A DNA stretch of 64,000 nucleotides from Psychrobacter immobilis (GCF_904846185.1 NZ_CAJGZQ010000004.1:1-64000), one strand, 5' to 3'; shown: positions 1-8,094, numbered from the stretch's first letter. Made by a program: numbers and translations. Notes: generated from the sequence alone by a model not told the origin.

Positions 1-924
1 ACTTACACCAAAGGTGCGGGTGAATATCTAAACCTACACAGCCAAACCTTACAAGCAGTGACCGAAACCCATGCCAAGGCTCGTAAACAGTTTAAAAAAG
101 CCAAACTCAACTGGCGCACCAATAATCCTAAAGCCAAACGTAGTGCTCTTGGTTGGATTCCGTTTAAAAAGACCGCTATTAAGCATATCAGCACCCGCCA
201 AAGTGGTAAAAAGTGTCTAAAAAGCACCCTGCAATTCAGCTTAGCTAAAGGTAAAAAACTCACTATTGACCTATGGGACAGCTATAACTTAGCGCTCTAC
301 ACCATCAATACTTGCGAATTGGTACAGGACAATCGCGGTCACTGGTACGTCTGTGTGACGGTTAAAGAATTTCCAAAAACAGCGTGTGGCACTGGTCAAG
401 TCGGTATCGATTTAGGCTGCAAAGATTCAGCAGTCAGTAGTGATGGCGACAAACTGCAAACCAAAGTCACTCATCAATACGCTGAAAAACTGTCCATTGC
501 TCAAAGAGCTAAGAATAAAAAGCGGGTCAAGGCCATTCACGCCAAGATTAAAAATACCCGTCAAGACCTCATTCATAAATTCACATCAAAGCTTGTCAAA
601 GCCAACAGCCTAATTGTTGTTGGTAAAATCAAATCAACATCATTCACTAAGGGCAAACTTGCCAAATCCGTCTATGACGCAGGTTGGTTTGAAATTAAGC
701 GGCAACTGGATTATAAATGCGCGAACGCAGGTTGCCACTATATCGAAGTGAATGAAGCGTACACCACCCAAACCTGCTCGTGTTGCGGCTCTCGCCAAGA
801 CAGTCCGAAAGGTAGATCAGCGCTTGGTATAAGAGTATGGTTTTGTCGTTCTTGTAAAACGACCCATAACAGAGACGTTAATGGAGCAAAAAACATTCTC
901 GCGGTCGGGCTTGGCCGTCTTTAG
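1..924 (+). CDS. tnpB: TnpB family RNA-guided endonuclease (IS200/IS605 OrfB), 5' truncated by window edge
   Basis: The frame is open from base 1, so the GTG at 58 is not the true start and the N terminus is missing. The visible 307 residues carry the RuvC-I motif GIDLG (Asp at 409-411), a CX2C...CX2C zinc finger (CSCCG and CRSC), and the RuvC-III motif HNRDVNGAKN (Asp at 874-876). TnpB proteins are omega-RNA-guided DNA nucleases that help IS200/IS605 elements persist. The usual RuvC-II glutamate is replaced: the strand reads IVVGKIKS with Gly at 622-624. A glutamate in VNEAYTTQTC (754-756) may substitute. The GC-rich hairpin after the stop is the expected 3' region of the guide RNA. Family assignment is firm; nuclease activity is inference. 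Confidence 0.9.
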   Translation, partial: TYTKGAGEYLNLHSQTLQAVTETHAKARKQFKKAKLNWRTNNPKAKRSALGWIPFKKTAIKHISTRQSGKKCLKSTLQFSLAKGKKLTIDLWDSYNLALYTINTCELVQDNRGHWYVCVTVKEFPKTACGTGQVGIDLGCKDSAVSSDGDKLQTKVTHQYAEKLSIAQRAKNKKRVKAIHAKIKNTRQDLIHKFTSKLVKANSLIVVGKIKSTSFTKGKLAKSVYDAGWFEIKRQLDYKCANAGCHYIEVNEAYTTQTCSCCGSRQDSPKGRSALGIRVWFCRSCKTTHNRDVNGAKNILAVGLGRL

Positions 925-962
925 TAGGAATCCCCCTCCTTTGAGGGCGGGGAGGAAGTCAA
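925..962 (+). other. Right-end hairpin of the TnpB element / likely 3' end of the omega RNA scaffold
   Basis: Directly after the tnpB stop, a C-rich arm (about 931-937) can pair with a G-rich arm (about 942-951) around a short loop, followed by GGAGGAAGTCAA. In this family the guide RNA scaffold overlaps the end of tnpB and this right-end region, and the guide is read from the flanking DNA. Here the flank is the start of the cryptochrome gene region. Confidence 0.5.
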
Positions 963-1014
963 AGTTTAGACTCAGCTTCAAGTGAGCGCGTTTAACTACT
1001 TGGGAATCGAGAGT

Positions 1015-2418
1015 ATGTCAAATCACCAATCAGACAACGCATCAAATAAGTCAGTCAAAAAAGCGGTATTGGTCTTATTTCATAACGATTTGCGCATAGA
1101 GGACAATGAAACATTGGTCAAAGCGGCGACATTGGCTAAAAGTAATCAAGGCAACTTGATGCTCATCTATGCTGATTTTTTGGTTGATTGCATTGAACCG
1201 AAAGAGAGCCGTCAAGCTTACCACTTCAATGAGATGGGCGCTGCTCGTCAGCAGTTCTTGTCTGAGAGCTTGGCTGATTTGGATCGATCGCTTCAGCGCC
1301 TTGGTAATCGATTGCTGTATCTGTCACCAAGCTATTTATCAAAGAGTCAGTTGTCACCAGATAAGGTAGAGTCTGCCTTAAACGCCTTTACTCAGTTATG
1401 CCAGCTCATTGAGCAGCAACAAGTCACCGATATCTGTGTCAGCCAAACAGCAGATTATAATCAAAATAAAGGCTATGCTGCCTTGCAGAGCAAATATCCG
1501 CAGATAATATGGCACAGGCAATCAACCAATACGCTATTTGTTGATTTACCGACACAAGACCTGCCCAAAAGCTTTACCCAGTTTCGCAAAAAGGTTGAAG
1601 CAAGCCATGATTTATTGAATGCTGACGACGAGGTGGCTGTTTCTCCTACGCCAAAGTCGCTACCGCCAATGCCTGATGCGTTGATAGGTCACAGTAAATA
1701 CCTTTTTAAAACACAACCATCTGATGAGCAAGCGCTTAGTTTTAAAGGTGGTGAAACAAATGCAATGATTCATTTAACTCACTATTTTGATTCTGCTGCG
1801 CCGCGCACTTATAAAACCACACGTAATGCACTGGATGACTGGACGCATTCCACTAAATTCTCGCCTTGGCTGGCAAGTGGTTGCTTGTCTGTGAAAATAC
1901 TGTTGAATCGCTTACGTCATTATGAGCGTGAGATTATCGCCAATGAGTCAACGTATTGGATATGGTTTGAGCTGCTGTGGCGCGAGTATCTTTATTGGTA
2001 TGCGATTGAACATGGTAGCAATCTATTTTTGTTTAAGGGCATTGGTCATCAATTACCAGCTACTCATTTTGACGATCAGCATTTGCAGCTATGGCAGAAT
2101 GGCACCACGCCATATCCTATCGTCAATGCCTGCATGAATCAGCTAAAGCAAACAGGATATATGTCCAATCGAGGCAGACAAATCGTTGCTAGCTGCTTTA
2201 TTCATGAGCTGGGTTTAGACTGGCGTTACGGTGCAACCTATTTTGAGCAGCATCTTATCGATTATGATGTCGCGAGTAATTGGGGGAATTGGCAATATCT
2301 AGCGGGCGTAGGCGCTGATCCAAGAGGATGTCGGCAATTTAATCTTTGCAAGCAAACCCAGCAATACGATCCCAGTGGTGAGTTCATTGATAAATGGCAA
2401 GGCGGTCATGTAAGTTAA
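1015..2418 (+). CDS. Cryptochrome DASH / deoxyribodipyrimidine photolyase family flavoprotein
   Basis: A 467-residue FAD and antenna-cofactor protein of the photolyase/cryptochrome superfamily. The N-terminal photolyase domain begins with VLFHNDLRIEDNETL. The FAD-binding domain has the run GYMSNRGRQIVASCF and the ending SNWGNWQYLAGVGADPRG, then FNLCKQTQQYDPSGEF, which is typical of the DASH subfamily rather than class I CPD photolyases. DASH proteins repair pyrimidine dimers, mainly in single-stranded DNA, or sense blue light. The ATG at 1015 is preferred over a GTG at 982 because it sits next to the conserved domain and behind a GAG-rich stretch. The gene lies only about 50 bases from the end of an IS element, so its native promoter may have been displaced. 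Confidence 0.9.
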   Translation: MSNHQSDNASNKSVKKAVLVLFHNDLRIEDNETLVKAATLAKSNQGNLMLIYADFLVDCIEPKESRQAYHFNEMGAARQQFLSESLADLDRSLQRLGNRLLYLSPSYLSKSQLSPDKVESALNAFTQLCQLIEQQQVTDICVSQTADYNQNKGYAALQSKYPQIIWHRQSTNTLFVDLPTQDLPKSFTQFRKKVEASHDLLNADDEVAVSPTPKSLPPMPDALIGHSKYLFKTQPSDEQALSFKGGETNAMIHLTHYFDSAAPRTYKTTRNALDDWTHSTKFSPWLASGCLSVKILLNRLRHYEREIIANESTYWIWFELLWREYLYWYAIEHGSNLFLFKGIGHQLPATHFDDQHLQLWQNGTTPYPIVNACMNQLKQTGYMSNRGRQIVASCFIHELGLDWRYGATYFEQHLIDYDVASNWGNWQYLAGVGADPRGCRQFNLCKQTQQYDPSGEFIDKWQGGHVS

Positions 2419-2463
2419 AGCAGTTTATGGATTTTAGAGCACCAATACTAAATAGCACGTTCT

Positions 2464-2498
2464 AAACCGCTTAATAGTCTTATTAGCGGTTATTTTTT
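2464..2498 (+). terminator. Rho-independent terminator after the cryptochrome gene
   Basis: AACCGCTTAATA and TATTAGCGGTT form a hairpin with one bulged base, followed by a run of T residues. Confidence 0.7.
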
Positions 2499-2514
2499 AT
2501 GCTAATAGCAAACC

Positions 2515-2575
2515 GTTATAATGAGTTATAAAATTATCACTATTGTATAACTCATAACATTCATCTAAAATGAAT
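2515..2575. promoter_or_regulatory. Two palindromes upstream of nnrS (candidate operator region)
   Basis: GTTATAATGAGTTAT near 2516-2530 is mirrored by ATAACTCATAAC near 2546-2557. A second palindrome, ATTCAT-CTAAA-ATGAAT, lies at 2559-2575, about 45 bases before the nnrS start. nnrS genes are commonly repressed by NsrR, and nsrR lies next downstream, so the second palindrome is a candidate NsrR site. It does not match the E. coli consensus closely. Confidence 0.4.
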
Positions 2576-2617
2576 CTTTAGGTTAAACTCTATTCACATG
2601 CTTCTAAGAAGACTGCC

Positions 2618-3859
2618 ATGCAATCGATCAACTTACCCAGCAAGCCGCCCAGCTCTCCGCATCCTATTCTGAATTTGAGCTTTCGAATATTTTTTAGTGC
2701 TGCCGCGCTATTTGCCGTGATAACGATGCTGCTATGGTCTTTTGTATTTACTGGTCATACAGATATTGACGCACAAGCACTGAACCCATTGTATTGGCAC
2801 GGTCATGAGATGGTCTATGGTTATGCCTTGGCGGTCATTGCAGGATTTCTCCTCACGGCAGTGAAGACGTGGACAGGGGTAATGATGCCGCATGGTTATA
2901 AGCTGCTGGCTATATTTGGCTGTTGGCTGCTGGCACGTTTGAGCTGGGCAGGTTTTGGGCTTGGTATGACGGTTGCGGGTAGCAGTATATCGTTGTTATA
3001 TATCGCCGCAGTATTTGACTTATTGTTTATCGCTTCGATGGCATTTGTGATATGTCGAGCGGTATTACAGGTCAAGCAGTATAAGCAAATGGGCATCTTA
3101 GCGAAACTGGCATTATTGACCGTTGGCAATGGAATCTGCTACTGGGGTATTATCAATGCCGATATGAGTATGACTAAAATAGGTATTTATCTAGGGTTTT
3201 ATTTAATTATCGGCTTGGTGCTGACCATTGGTCGCCGCGTGGTGCCATTCTTTATTGAACGTGGTCTGAGTGTGGGAACGACGGAAGTCATCAAGTTGCG
3301 CAATAGTAAAGTACAGGATATTGCGAGTTTATTGTTTTTCTTAGCGTTTTTTATCAGTGACTTGTTTTATCCTAATCAGTATCTGCTGACTATTACGGCG
3401 CTTGGCGTAGCAGTGGTTAATATCGTCCGTTTGGTAGGCTGGTATCATCGCGGTATCTGGCAAAAGCCATTGCTTTGGTCATTATATGTTGCATTTTTGG
3501 GCATGTGTTTGAGTTTTCTGCTGTATGCGCTGCAACCATGGTTGGGCTATACTCATAGTATTGCGATGCATGGGCTTGCCATTGCAGGCGTTGGTATGAT
3601 GACCGTAGCGATGATGACGCGGGTATCGCTTGGTCATACGGGACGCAGCATTCATCAGCCGCCCAAGACGGTGAATATTATGTATGGTCTGATGGTATTG
3701 GCATTTGTCAGTCGCGTGCTGTTGCCGCTTGCCGATATGAGTCACTATCTATTATGGATCATGATTGCCCAAGGGGCGTGGATTGCTTGCTTCGTGCTAT
3801 TTTGCATCAGTTATTTGCCGATGCTGGCACGTCCTAGACCTGATGGTTTGTTTGGTTAG
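2618..3859 (+). CDS. nnrS: NnrS family haem-copper membrane protein (nitric-oxide response)
   Basis: A 413-residue, strongly hydrophobic protein with about 12 predicted transmembrane segments. It carries NnrS features: YWHGHEMVYGYALAVIAGFL near residues 58-77, with conserved His residues, and later segments such as YTHSIAMHGLAIAGVGMMTVAMMT-type sequence around residues 310-335. NnrS proteins are haem- and copper-containing inner-membrane proteins that protect against nitrosative stress; the exact reaction is not settled. The next gene is nsrR, the usual regulator of nnrS, about 270 bases away in the same direction. Length fits the family (about 400 residues). Confidence 0.9.
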   Translation: MQSINLPSKPPSSPHPILNLSFRIFFSAAALFAVITMLLWSFVFTGHTDIDAQALNPLYWHGHEMVYGYALAVIAGFLLTAVKTWTGVMMPHGYKLLAIFGCWLLARLSWAGFGLGMTVAGSSISLLYIAAVFDLLFIASMAFVICRAVLQVKQYKQMGILAKLALLTVGNGICYWGIINADMSMTKIGIYLGFYLIIGLVLTIGRRVVPFFIERGLSVGTTEVIKLRNSKVQDIASLLFFLAFFISDLFYPNQYLLTITALGVAVVNIVRLVGWYHRGIWQKPLLWSLYVAFLGMCLSFLLYALQPWLGYTHSIAMHGLAIAGVGMMTVAMMTRVSLGHTGRSIHQPPKTVNIMYGLMVLAFVSRVLLPLADMSHYLLWIMIAQGAWIACFVLFCISYLPMLARPRPDGLFG

Positions 3860-4127
3860 AGCCTGTAGAGCCGTTATAATGCTATCGCCAAAATAATAGG
3901 GTATTTATCCAAGTCTATCGACTGATTGTTGATATTTTTAAGTAGATTATTTTGCAAATGTTATAAGGTTTTAAGACCTTTGTTTTCCAGACACTGTTTG
4001 TTTGAAATACCGTTTGTTTGAGACACTGACTTTTCAAGACCCTCATTTTCAAACTTATAGAGTTACATTGCTAAAATTTAAGCTGATACATATTTGAAAG
4101 ATTTATATAAAATAGGAGCGCAAATAA

Positions 4128-4637
4128 ATGCGATTGACCAATTATAGCGATTATGCGCTGCGCTCATTGATTTACTTGGCAGTGAGACCAGAGCCGCCAT
4201 TACTTGCAAATATCAGTGATATTGCCGACAGTTATGGCATTTCTAAAAGTCATTTGACCAAGATTATTCATCAGTTGGGTCAGCTTGGTTATATAGAAAG
4301 TGTGCGTGGTAAAAATGGTGGTATACGTTTGGCTCGTGCGCCAAAAGACATCAATTTGGGTGTATTAATTAAAAAAATAGAGCCGGACTTTGATTTGGTC
4401 GAGTGTTTTGCGACACCCGCGAATGATAAGAGTAGTGATGGTCGACAGACTGGTTTGCCTATTACGCTTATTGATGAAACGACAAATAACGCTAGAGGCT
4501 GTGTCATTAGCCCAGCATGCCAACTAAAAAGTGTATTCTTTGAAGCATTAACGGCATTTATTAACGTCCTTGAGCGCTATACCTTGGCAGATATCATCAA
4601 TAACGAAGATGAGCTAGCGTCTTTATTGTTTCGTTAA
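4128..4637 (+). CDS. nsrR: NsrR, Rrf2-family nitric-oxide-sensing repressor, with an internal insertion
   Basis: A 169-residue Rrf2 regulator. The N-terminal winged helix (MRLTNYSDYALRSLIYLA, then ISKSHLTKIIHQLGQLGY and VRGKNGGIRLA) is typical of NsrR. The [Fe-S] ligands are visible as VECF (Cys93) and CVISPAC (Cys125, Cys131). In E. coli NsrR the three cysteines are at 91, 96 and 102. Here Cys93 and Cys125 are separated by 31 residues instead of 4, so about 27 residues are inserted inside the cluster-binding loop. GGAG at 4113-4116 serves as ribosome-binding site. The gene follows nnrS, its expected target. Identity is firm; the effect of the insertion on cluster binding is unknown. Confidence 0.9.
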   Translation: MRLTNYSDYALRSLIYLAVRPEPPLLANISDIADSYGISKSHLTKIIHQLGQLGYIESVRGKNGGIRLARAPKDINLGVLIKKIEPDFDLVECFATPANDKSSDGRQTGLPITLIDETTNNARGCVISPACQLKSVFFEALTAFINVLERYTLADIINNEDELASLLFR

Positions 4638-4665
4638 TAACTTTTGATGTTGATGGCGTCATTGC

Positions 4666-4701
4666 AAAAAAGGGAGCGACCATCTTGGTCACTCCCTTTG
4701 T
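4666..4701. terminator. Bidirectional terminator between nsrR and the MBL-like gene
   Basis: AAAGGGAGCGACC pairs with GGTCACTCCCTTT around a 5-base loop, between two convergent genes. Confidence 0.75.
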
Positions 4702-4731
4702 TATGCTTCTAATGTGAGATTATACGGTCAA

Positions 4732-5478
4732 TTAAGCTTTTTCTAATTTTGGACGGGCTTTATCAATGGCTTTTAATAGCGCCACTTCAAATTCACCGTC
4801 ATTGAATGTCACTAAATAGGAATGTGCGGCGCAGAAATTACGCGCATCGCGCCATTCATGTGCCAAATTGCTTGCCCAATCGCAGTATTGCTTGCCTGCA
4901 TCGGGCTCATTTTTTAGCGCTTTTTTGGTCGTTGGGTGCAGTATCAGTTCAGGTAATATCGCCTCTAATAACTTCATCGGTGGACTCATAAAGGTATCAT
5001 CGACGTGCAAGCTTTGACTGGCAGGATGATAGGCTAATAGTGAGCCTGCATGAATCATCTCATTGGGTGAGATATAGTGGATGCCTTGTGACATTGAGAA
5101 CTTAAGCTCAGGGTAACGCTTGGCGACCGCATCGCTTTCAACCAAGTCATCTGCCCATTGTACTTCAGGTACTTTTTTATGGTGGCGGCGACTGCCATAA
5201 AAGGTCGCCTGCGGGAAGTCTTTTGCCATTTGTGCACAGTGCACCGTATGGAATGGGTGGACGTTCAGTACTGCTTCGACATCTTGACCATTATTGGTTA
5301 ATGCCATCACCTCATCGCGTACGTCACCAGTCAATGAATAACTATCCAAAAATATAAACTTTCCTGAGTTTAACTGTATAAGTGAGCACTGAGTGCCAAT
5401 GTTTAGAACACCGCCAATGCGAAAAGATCCGCGTATATTCCAAAATCCTGCCCCTAAATCATGAATTTTATCGGTCAT
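4732..5478 (-). CDS. Metallo-beta-lactamase-fold-like protein, function unknown
   Basis: A 248-residue soluble protein without a signal peptide. The order of elements looks like an MBL fold: an N-terminal beta-rich part (GTQCSLIQLNSGKFIFLDSY), then VLNVHPFHTVHCAQMAKDFP near residue 90, then a late strand with HVDDTFMSPP. The metal motif is not the canonical HxHxDH: it reads HPFHTVH, which could supply three histidines. Similar proteins are usually labelled MBL-fold metallo-hydrolase without a known substrate. Its promoter lies in the 5479-5779 gap shared with the divergent ankyrin gene. I infer the fold only from motif order. Confidence 0.6.
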   Translation of the reverse strand: MTDKIHDLGAGFWNIRGSFRIGGVLNIGTQCSLIQLNSGKFIFLDSYSLTGDVRDEVMALTNNGQDVEAVLNVHPFHTVHCAQMAKDFPQATFYGSRRHHKKVPEVQWADDLVESDAVAKRYPELKFSMSQGIHYISPNEMIHAGSLLAYHPASQSLHVDDTFMSPPMKLLEAILPELILHPTTKKALKNEPDAGKQYCDWASNLAHEWRDARNFCAAHSYLVTFNDGEFEVALLKAIDKARPKLEKA

Positions 5479-5779
5479 TGAAATTATTCCTTAGTGTTTT
5501 TATTCGAGTTTTTTAATGTCTCAGCAATTTTAATAATGAATATTTCTTATCAGTAGATGACAACTTATTATAATTGATATCTTATTATGGTGAGTCATGT
5601 ACCTAAAGTCTGTTATAAAAAAGATGTTGATTGTTAGGTTCAGTGTATAACGTTAAAGTCGGATATAAGCCTATATTACTCGAGGGTCATTGTCATTCAT
5701 AGCTTATAATTTATAGATTATTATTTAATGAATCTGTATAATATCTCTCACTATTTAATTTGTATTTGAAGGTTGAGTC
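5479..5779. other. Divergent intergenic region, AT-rich
   Basis: About 300 bases between divergent genes. A good -10 match (TATAAT at 5737-5742) points toward the ankyrin lipoprotein gene; no clear -35 box is seen. No other feature is visible. Confidence 0.4.
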
Positions 5780-6571
5780 ATGAGATTTTTTGGAAAAATG
5801 AGCGCATCAGCGGTTATGGCAACGATGTTATTAGCAGGTTGCTCAAGCCTAAACAATGATAACAGCGTCACTAAAATTGACACTATCCAAGCTGCTCAAA
5901 CCGCACCAGTCCCACAAGTGGGTTTTCGTTTCAGCACTACTGAGAATTTTGATCTTGCCAATCAAAACAAACTTTCTTGGCGTGTGTTTTATGACAAACC
6001 CTCCACAGGTGCAGATGCTACTTGGTTTGAGGCCGTAAAACATGGTGATCTAGCCACGGTCAAATACATGGTTAACAATGGTCAAGACTTAGAAGTTAAA
6101 GATACAGGTAGCCTTAACCAAACGGCGTTAGGCTGGGCTGCTTTTATCGGCTATGAAGATGTGGTCGATTACTTAGTCAGCAAAGGTGCTGATATCTATG
6201 CTAAAGATGACGGTGATGTTTATAACGTCATGAAATCTGCTGTACTGGGGAAAAATACCAATATTGTCAAAAAAGTACATACGTTATTGAATGAAAAAGC
6301 GCCTGTGGACTTAAATGATCAGACGGTAGAAAGTGATGGTGAAACCTTGATTATGGTTGCAGCTAGTAATAATCGCCTTGAAACTGTCAAATATTTATTG
6401 GCGCAAGGCGCTAATCCAAGTCTAGTAGCAACGACCAAAGACAAAAAAATGGGCTCGTATGATCAAGGTGCTTATTCATATGCGTGTTCGCGAGATTTGG
6501 TTGATATGCAAAAGCTATTAGCCGCCAATGGTGCTGTGAATCATCGCACTGGCAAAGCGAGCTGTGAATAA
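5780..6571 (+). CDS. Ankyrin-repeat lipoprotein
   Basis: A 263-residue protein with a signal peptide ending in the lipobox LLAGCSS (Cys at about residue 21), so it should be lipid-anchored in the envelope. After a linker, ankyrin repeats are visible: one starting WFEAVKHGDLATVKYMVNNG, one with TALGWAAFIGYEDVVDYLVS, and a late one with TLIMVAASNNRLETVKYLLA. Ankyrin repeats bind proteins; no partner is evident here. The ATG follows GAAGGTTGAGTC, a usable ribosome-binding site. It ends in its own terminator. No enzyme domain is present. Confidence 0.8.
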   Translation: MRFFGKMSASAVMATMLLAGCSSLNNDNSVTKIDTIQAAQTAPVPQVGFRFSTTENFDLANQNKLSWRVFYDKPSTGADATWFEAVKHGDLATVKYMVNNGQDLEVKDTGSLNQTALGWAAFIGYEDVVDYLVSKGADIYAKDDGDVYNVMKSAVLGKNTNIVKKVHTLLNEKAPVDLNDQTVESDGETLIMVAASNNRLETVKYLLAQGANPSLVATTKDKKMGSYDQGAYSYACSRDLVDMQKLLAANGAVNHRTGKASCE

Positions 6572-6588
6572 TAGCGTTAATGACTTTA

Positions 6589-6620
6589 CAAAAAAGGCTG
6601 CCATTTCGGTAGCCTTTTTT
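6589..6620 (+). terminator. Terminator after the ankyrin lipoprotein gene
   Basis: AAAAAAGGCTGCC and GGTAGCC form a hairpin followed by seven T residues. Confidence 0.8.
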
Positions 6621-6692
6621 TATGCTAAGCGCTCCCAAGTCAGAGAGTGACCAGCGGATCGTTTATAAGTGCTTTTCTCATGAGCACCTCGT

Positions 6693-7682
6693 TTATGAGC
6701 AGTTTTTATAGTCGTAAGCGGATATACGAGGATTGTTGCCATAGTTGTCGTTACTACATAAAAACTGATCGAAGCGGGTATCGCCATTAATATAGCGATG
6801 CATCCAAGCAATACCTGGTTTGCTCAGTAATATCTCATTAAAACGATAACTTGGACAAAAATGGCTACCATTCTTTATCTCAATCTTCATTTTTGCACCT
6901 GTAGCCTTATCATAAAAATGGCTGCTGTATTTTTTATTTGAGGCAATACGATCATTTTGGCAAGTAATGAATAAAGCAGGCGTGTTCATTTCGCCATAGT
7001 CTTTATCATGATAGGGCGTTTGCGGAATAATCGCTCGAACGGTCTGACGTTTTGTCGCTAGCTGGAGTGCGCCGCCGCCGCCCATTGACCAGCCAATAGC
7101 GCCCAAGCGCGTACTATCTATCTGAGCGCCTACCGTATTGTCACGAAGCATATGATCAAGCGCGGCACTTAACTGCGCCGCACGGCTCTCTGGGTCATCA
7201 TAAATGGAGTTGGTATCGATGGTAATAACCACAAATCCCCAAGATGCCAAACGCGGCCCCCACCATTTAATAGAAGATTCGTAGGACACATAACCGGGTA
7301 TCACTGCGATTCCGCCTAACAGACCACAGCCGCCCGCGTTGGTTGGATAATAAATAGTTCCGCCGCCAAAGCCGTTGGCTAACTGACGAGGAACAGCTTT
7401 CTTAGCCACCGAAAAAGGCTCTTTATCACGCGTATCTGACAGATTAGCCGCTGTAATAATACTGTCGGCGATACAGTTTGACGGCACGGCTGGTGTTGAT
7501 ACAGGCGATGTTATTGCAACCGCTGACGCTATCGAGGTTGATACTATTTTGGTCGATTGCTCTTTAATTGTGAGCTTGTTAGTTGCGGCTACTTCGTCTA
7601 ACGTAACTGCCGACGCATTTATAGAAAAAACCAGTGCACCTATAGCGACAATCCATTGCGAATAAAAAGGGTGTTTGGGCAT
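6693..7682 (-). CDS. Secreted PETase-like polyesterase/lipase (Moraxella TA144 Lip1 type)
   Basis: A 329-residue secreted alpha/beta hydrolase of the dienelactone-hydrolase-like polyesterase family. Start M48 of the longer frame is chosen because it begins a signal peptide ending ASA (about residue 25). The core shows PGYVSYESSIKWWGPRLAS (residues 129-147), the nucleophile motif GWSMGGGG (Ser199), CQNDRIA (Asp244) and NGSHFC (His274). Tyr131 and Met200 should form the oxyanion hole. Cys241-Cys276 and Cys309-Cys328 match the two disulfides of Ideonella PETase; the first is diagnostic of that type. PETase Trp159 is kept (Trp198), Trp185 becomes Tyr224 and Ser238 becomes Phe275. From memory it is very like Antarctic Moraxella TA144 lipase 1. 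Residues 26-90 form an extra N-terminal region. Activity on polyesters is inferred. Confidence 0.92.
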   Translation of the reverse strand: MPKHPFYSQWIVAIGALVFSINASAVTLDEVAATNKLTIKEQSTKIVSTSIASAVAITSPVSTPAVPSNCIADSIITAANLSDTRDKEPFSVAKKAVPRQLANGFGGGTIYYPTNAGGCGLLGGIAVIPGYVSYESSIKWWGPRLASWGFVVITIDTNSIYDDPESRAAQLSAALDHMLRDNTVGAQIDSTRLGAIGWSMGGGGALQLATKRQTVRAIIPQTPYHDKDYGEMNTPALFITCQNDRIASNKKYSSHFYDKATGAKMKIEIKNGSHFCPSYRFNEILLSKPGIAWMHRYINGDTRFDQFLCSNDNYGNNPRISAYDYKNCS

Positions 7683-8094
7683 GATAGAGAATCTGTTATA
7701 GGTGAGTTGGATTTTGTCGCAGGTTATATTTTGAGGATATAAGTTTTTGTGAATCGCATTTATATATAATAGATCAAAATAATAGTAGACAGTAATCTGC
7801 TTGCTGTCAAAAATATACGTCACCTACGCAGTATATAAATCAGCAGTTTTTAGTGTTCAACAGACCCTAAGCATAAATAAAGCAATACCGATAACACACC
7901 GAAACCAGAGTCTGGTATTTGGTGTGCTAAAATCATACATGACGCCTATCCCTAGCATCAGCCATTATTTACATTATTATTTTTGTCATTATTTCAGCTA
8001 TTATCGTCCTATTTCTATTACTCACGCCAGATCATCCGCGTCCAACATAGCCTGTATCCCTGTGAAAAATACCATCAGTAAACCCCAGAATAAT
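7683..8094. other. Divergent intergenic region with a solo repeat half-site
   Basis: About 410 bases between the polyesterase and MFS genes. TGTTCAACAGACCCTAA at 7854-7870 resembles the ends of the inverted-repeat elements at 31624-31917 and 50424-50520. No partner arm is seen nearby. The MFS frame stays open through part of this region, but no homology is evident there. Confidence 0.4.

Larger units (their letters stand above)
1..962 (+). mobile_element. IS200/IS605-type element, 3' portion (left end outside window)
   Basis: The segment holds a TnpB-type gene followed by a compact GC-rich hairpin (about 930-955) and a short tail ending in GTCAA at 958-962. Subterminal hairpins, rather than inverted repeats, mark the ends of IS200/IS605 elements, and TCAA-like right cleavage sites are known in the family. 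No Y1 transposase (TnpA) is visible; it may lie left of the window or be absent. The exact right boundary is inferred. Confidence 0.75.

Noticed and set aside
58-924. GTG at 58 as the start of the TnpB gene
   Set aside because: The frame is open back to base 1 with family-like sequence, so the gene is cut by the window edge.
3996-4021. Direct repeat GTTTGTTTGA upstream of nsrR as an operator
   Set aside because: The repeats are short, not palindromic and AT-rich, so chance is likely.
7683-7823. Longer start of the polyesterase at 7823
   Set aside because: It adds 47 residues in front of a clean signal peptide; secretion requires the later start.
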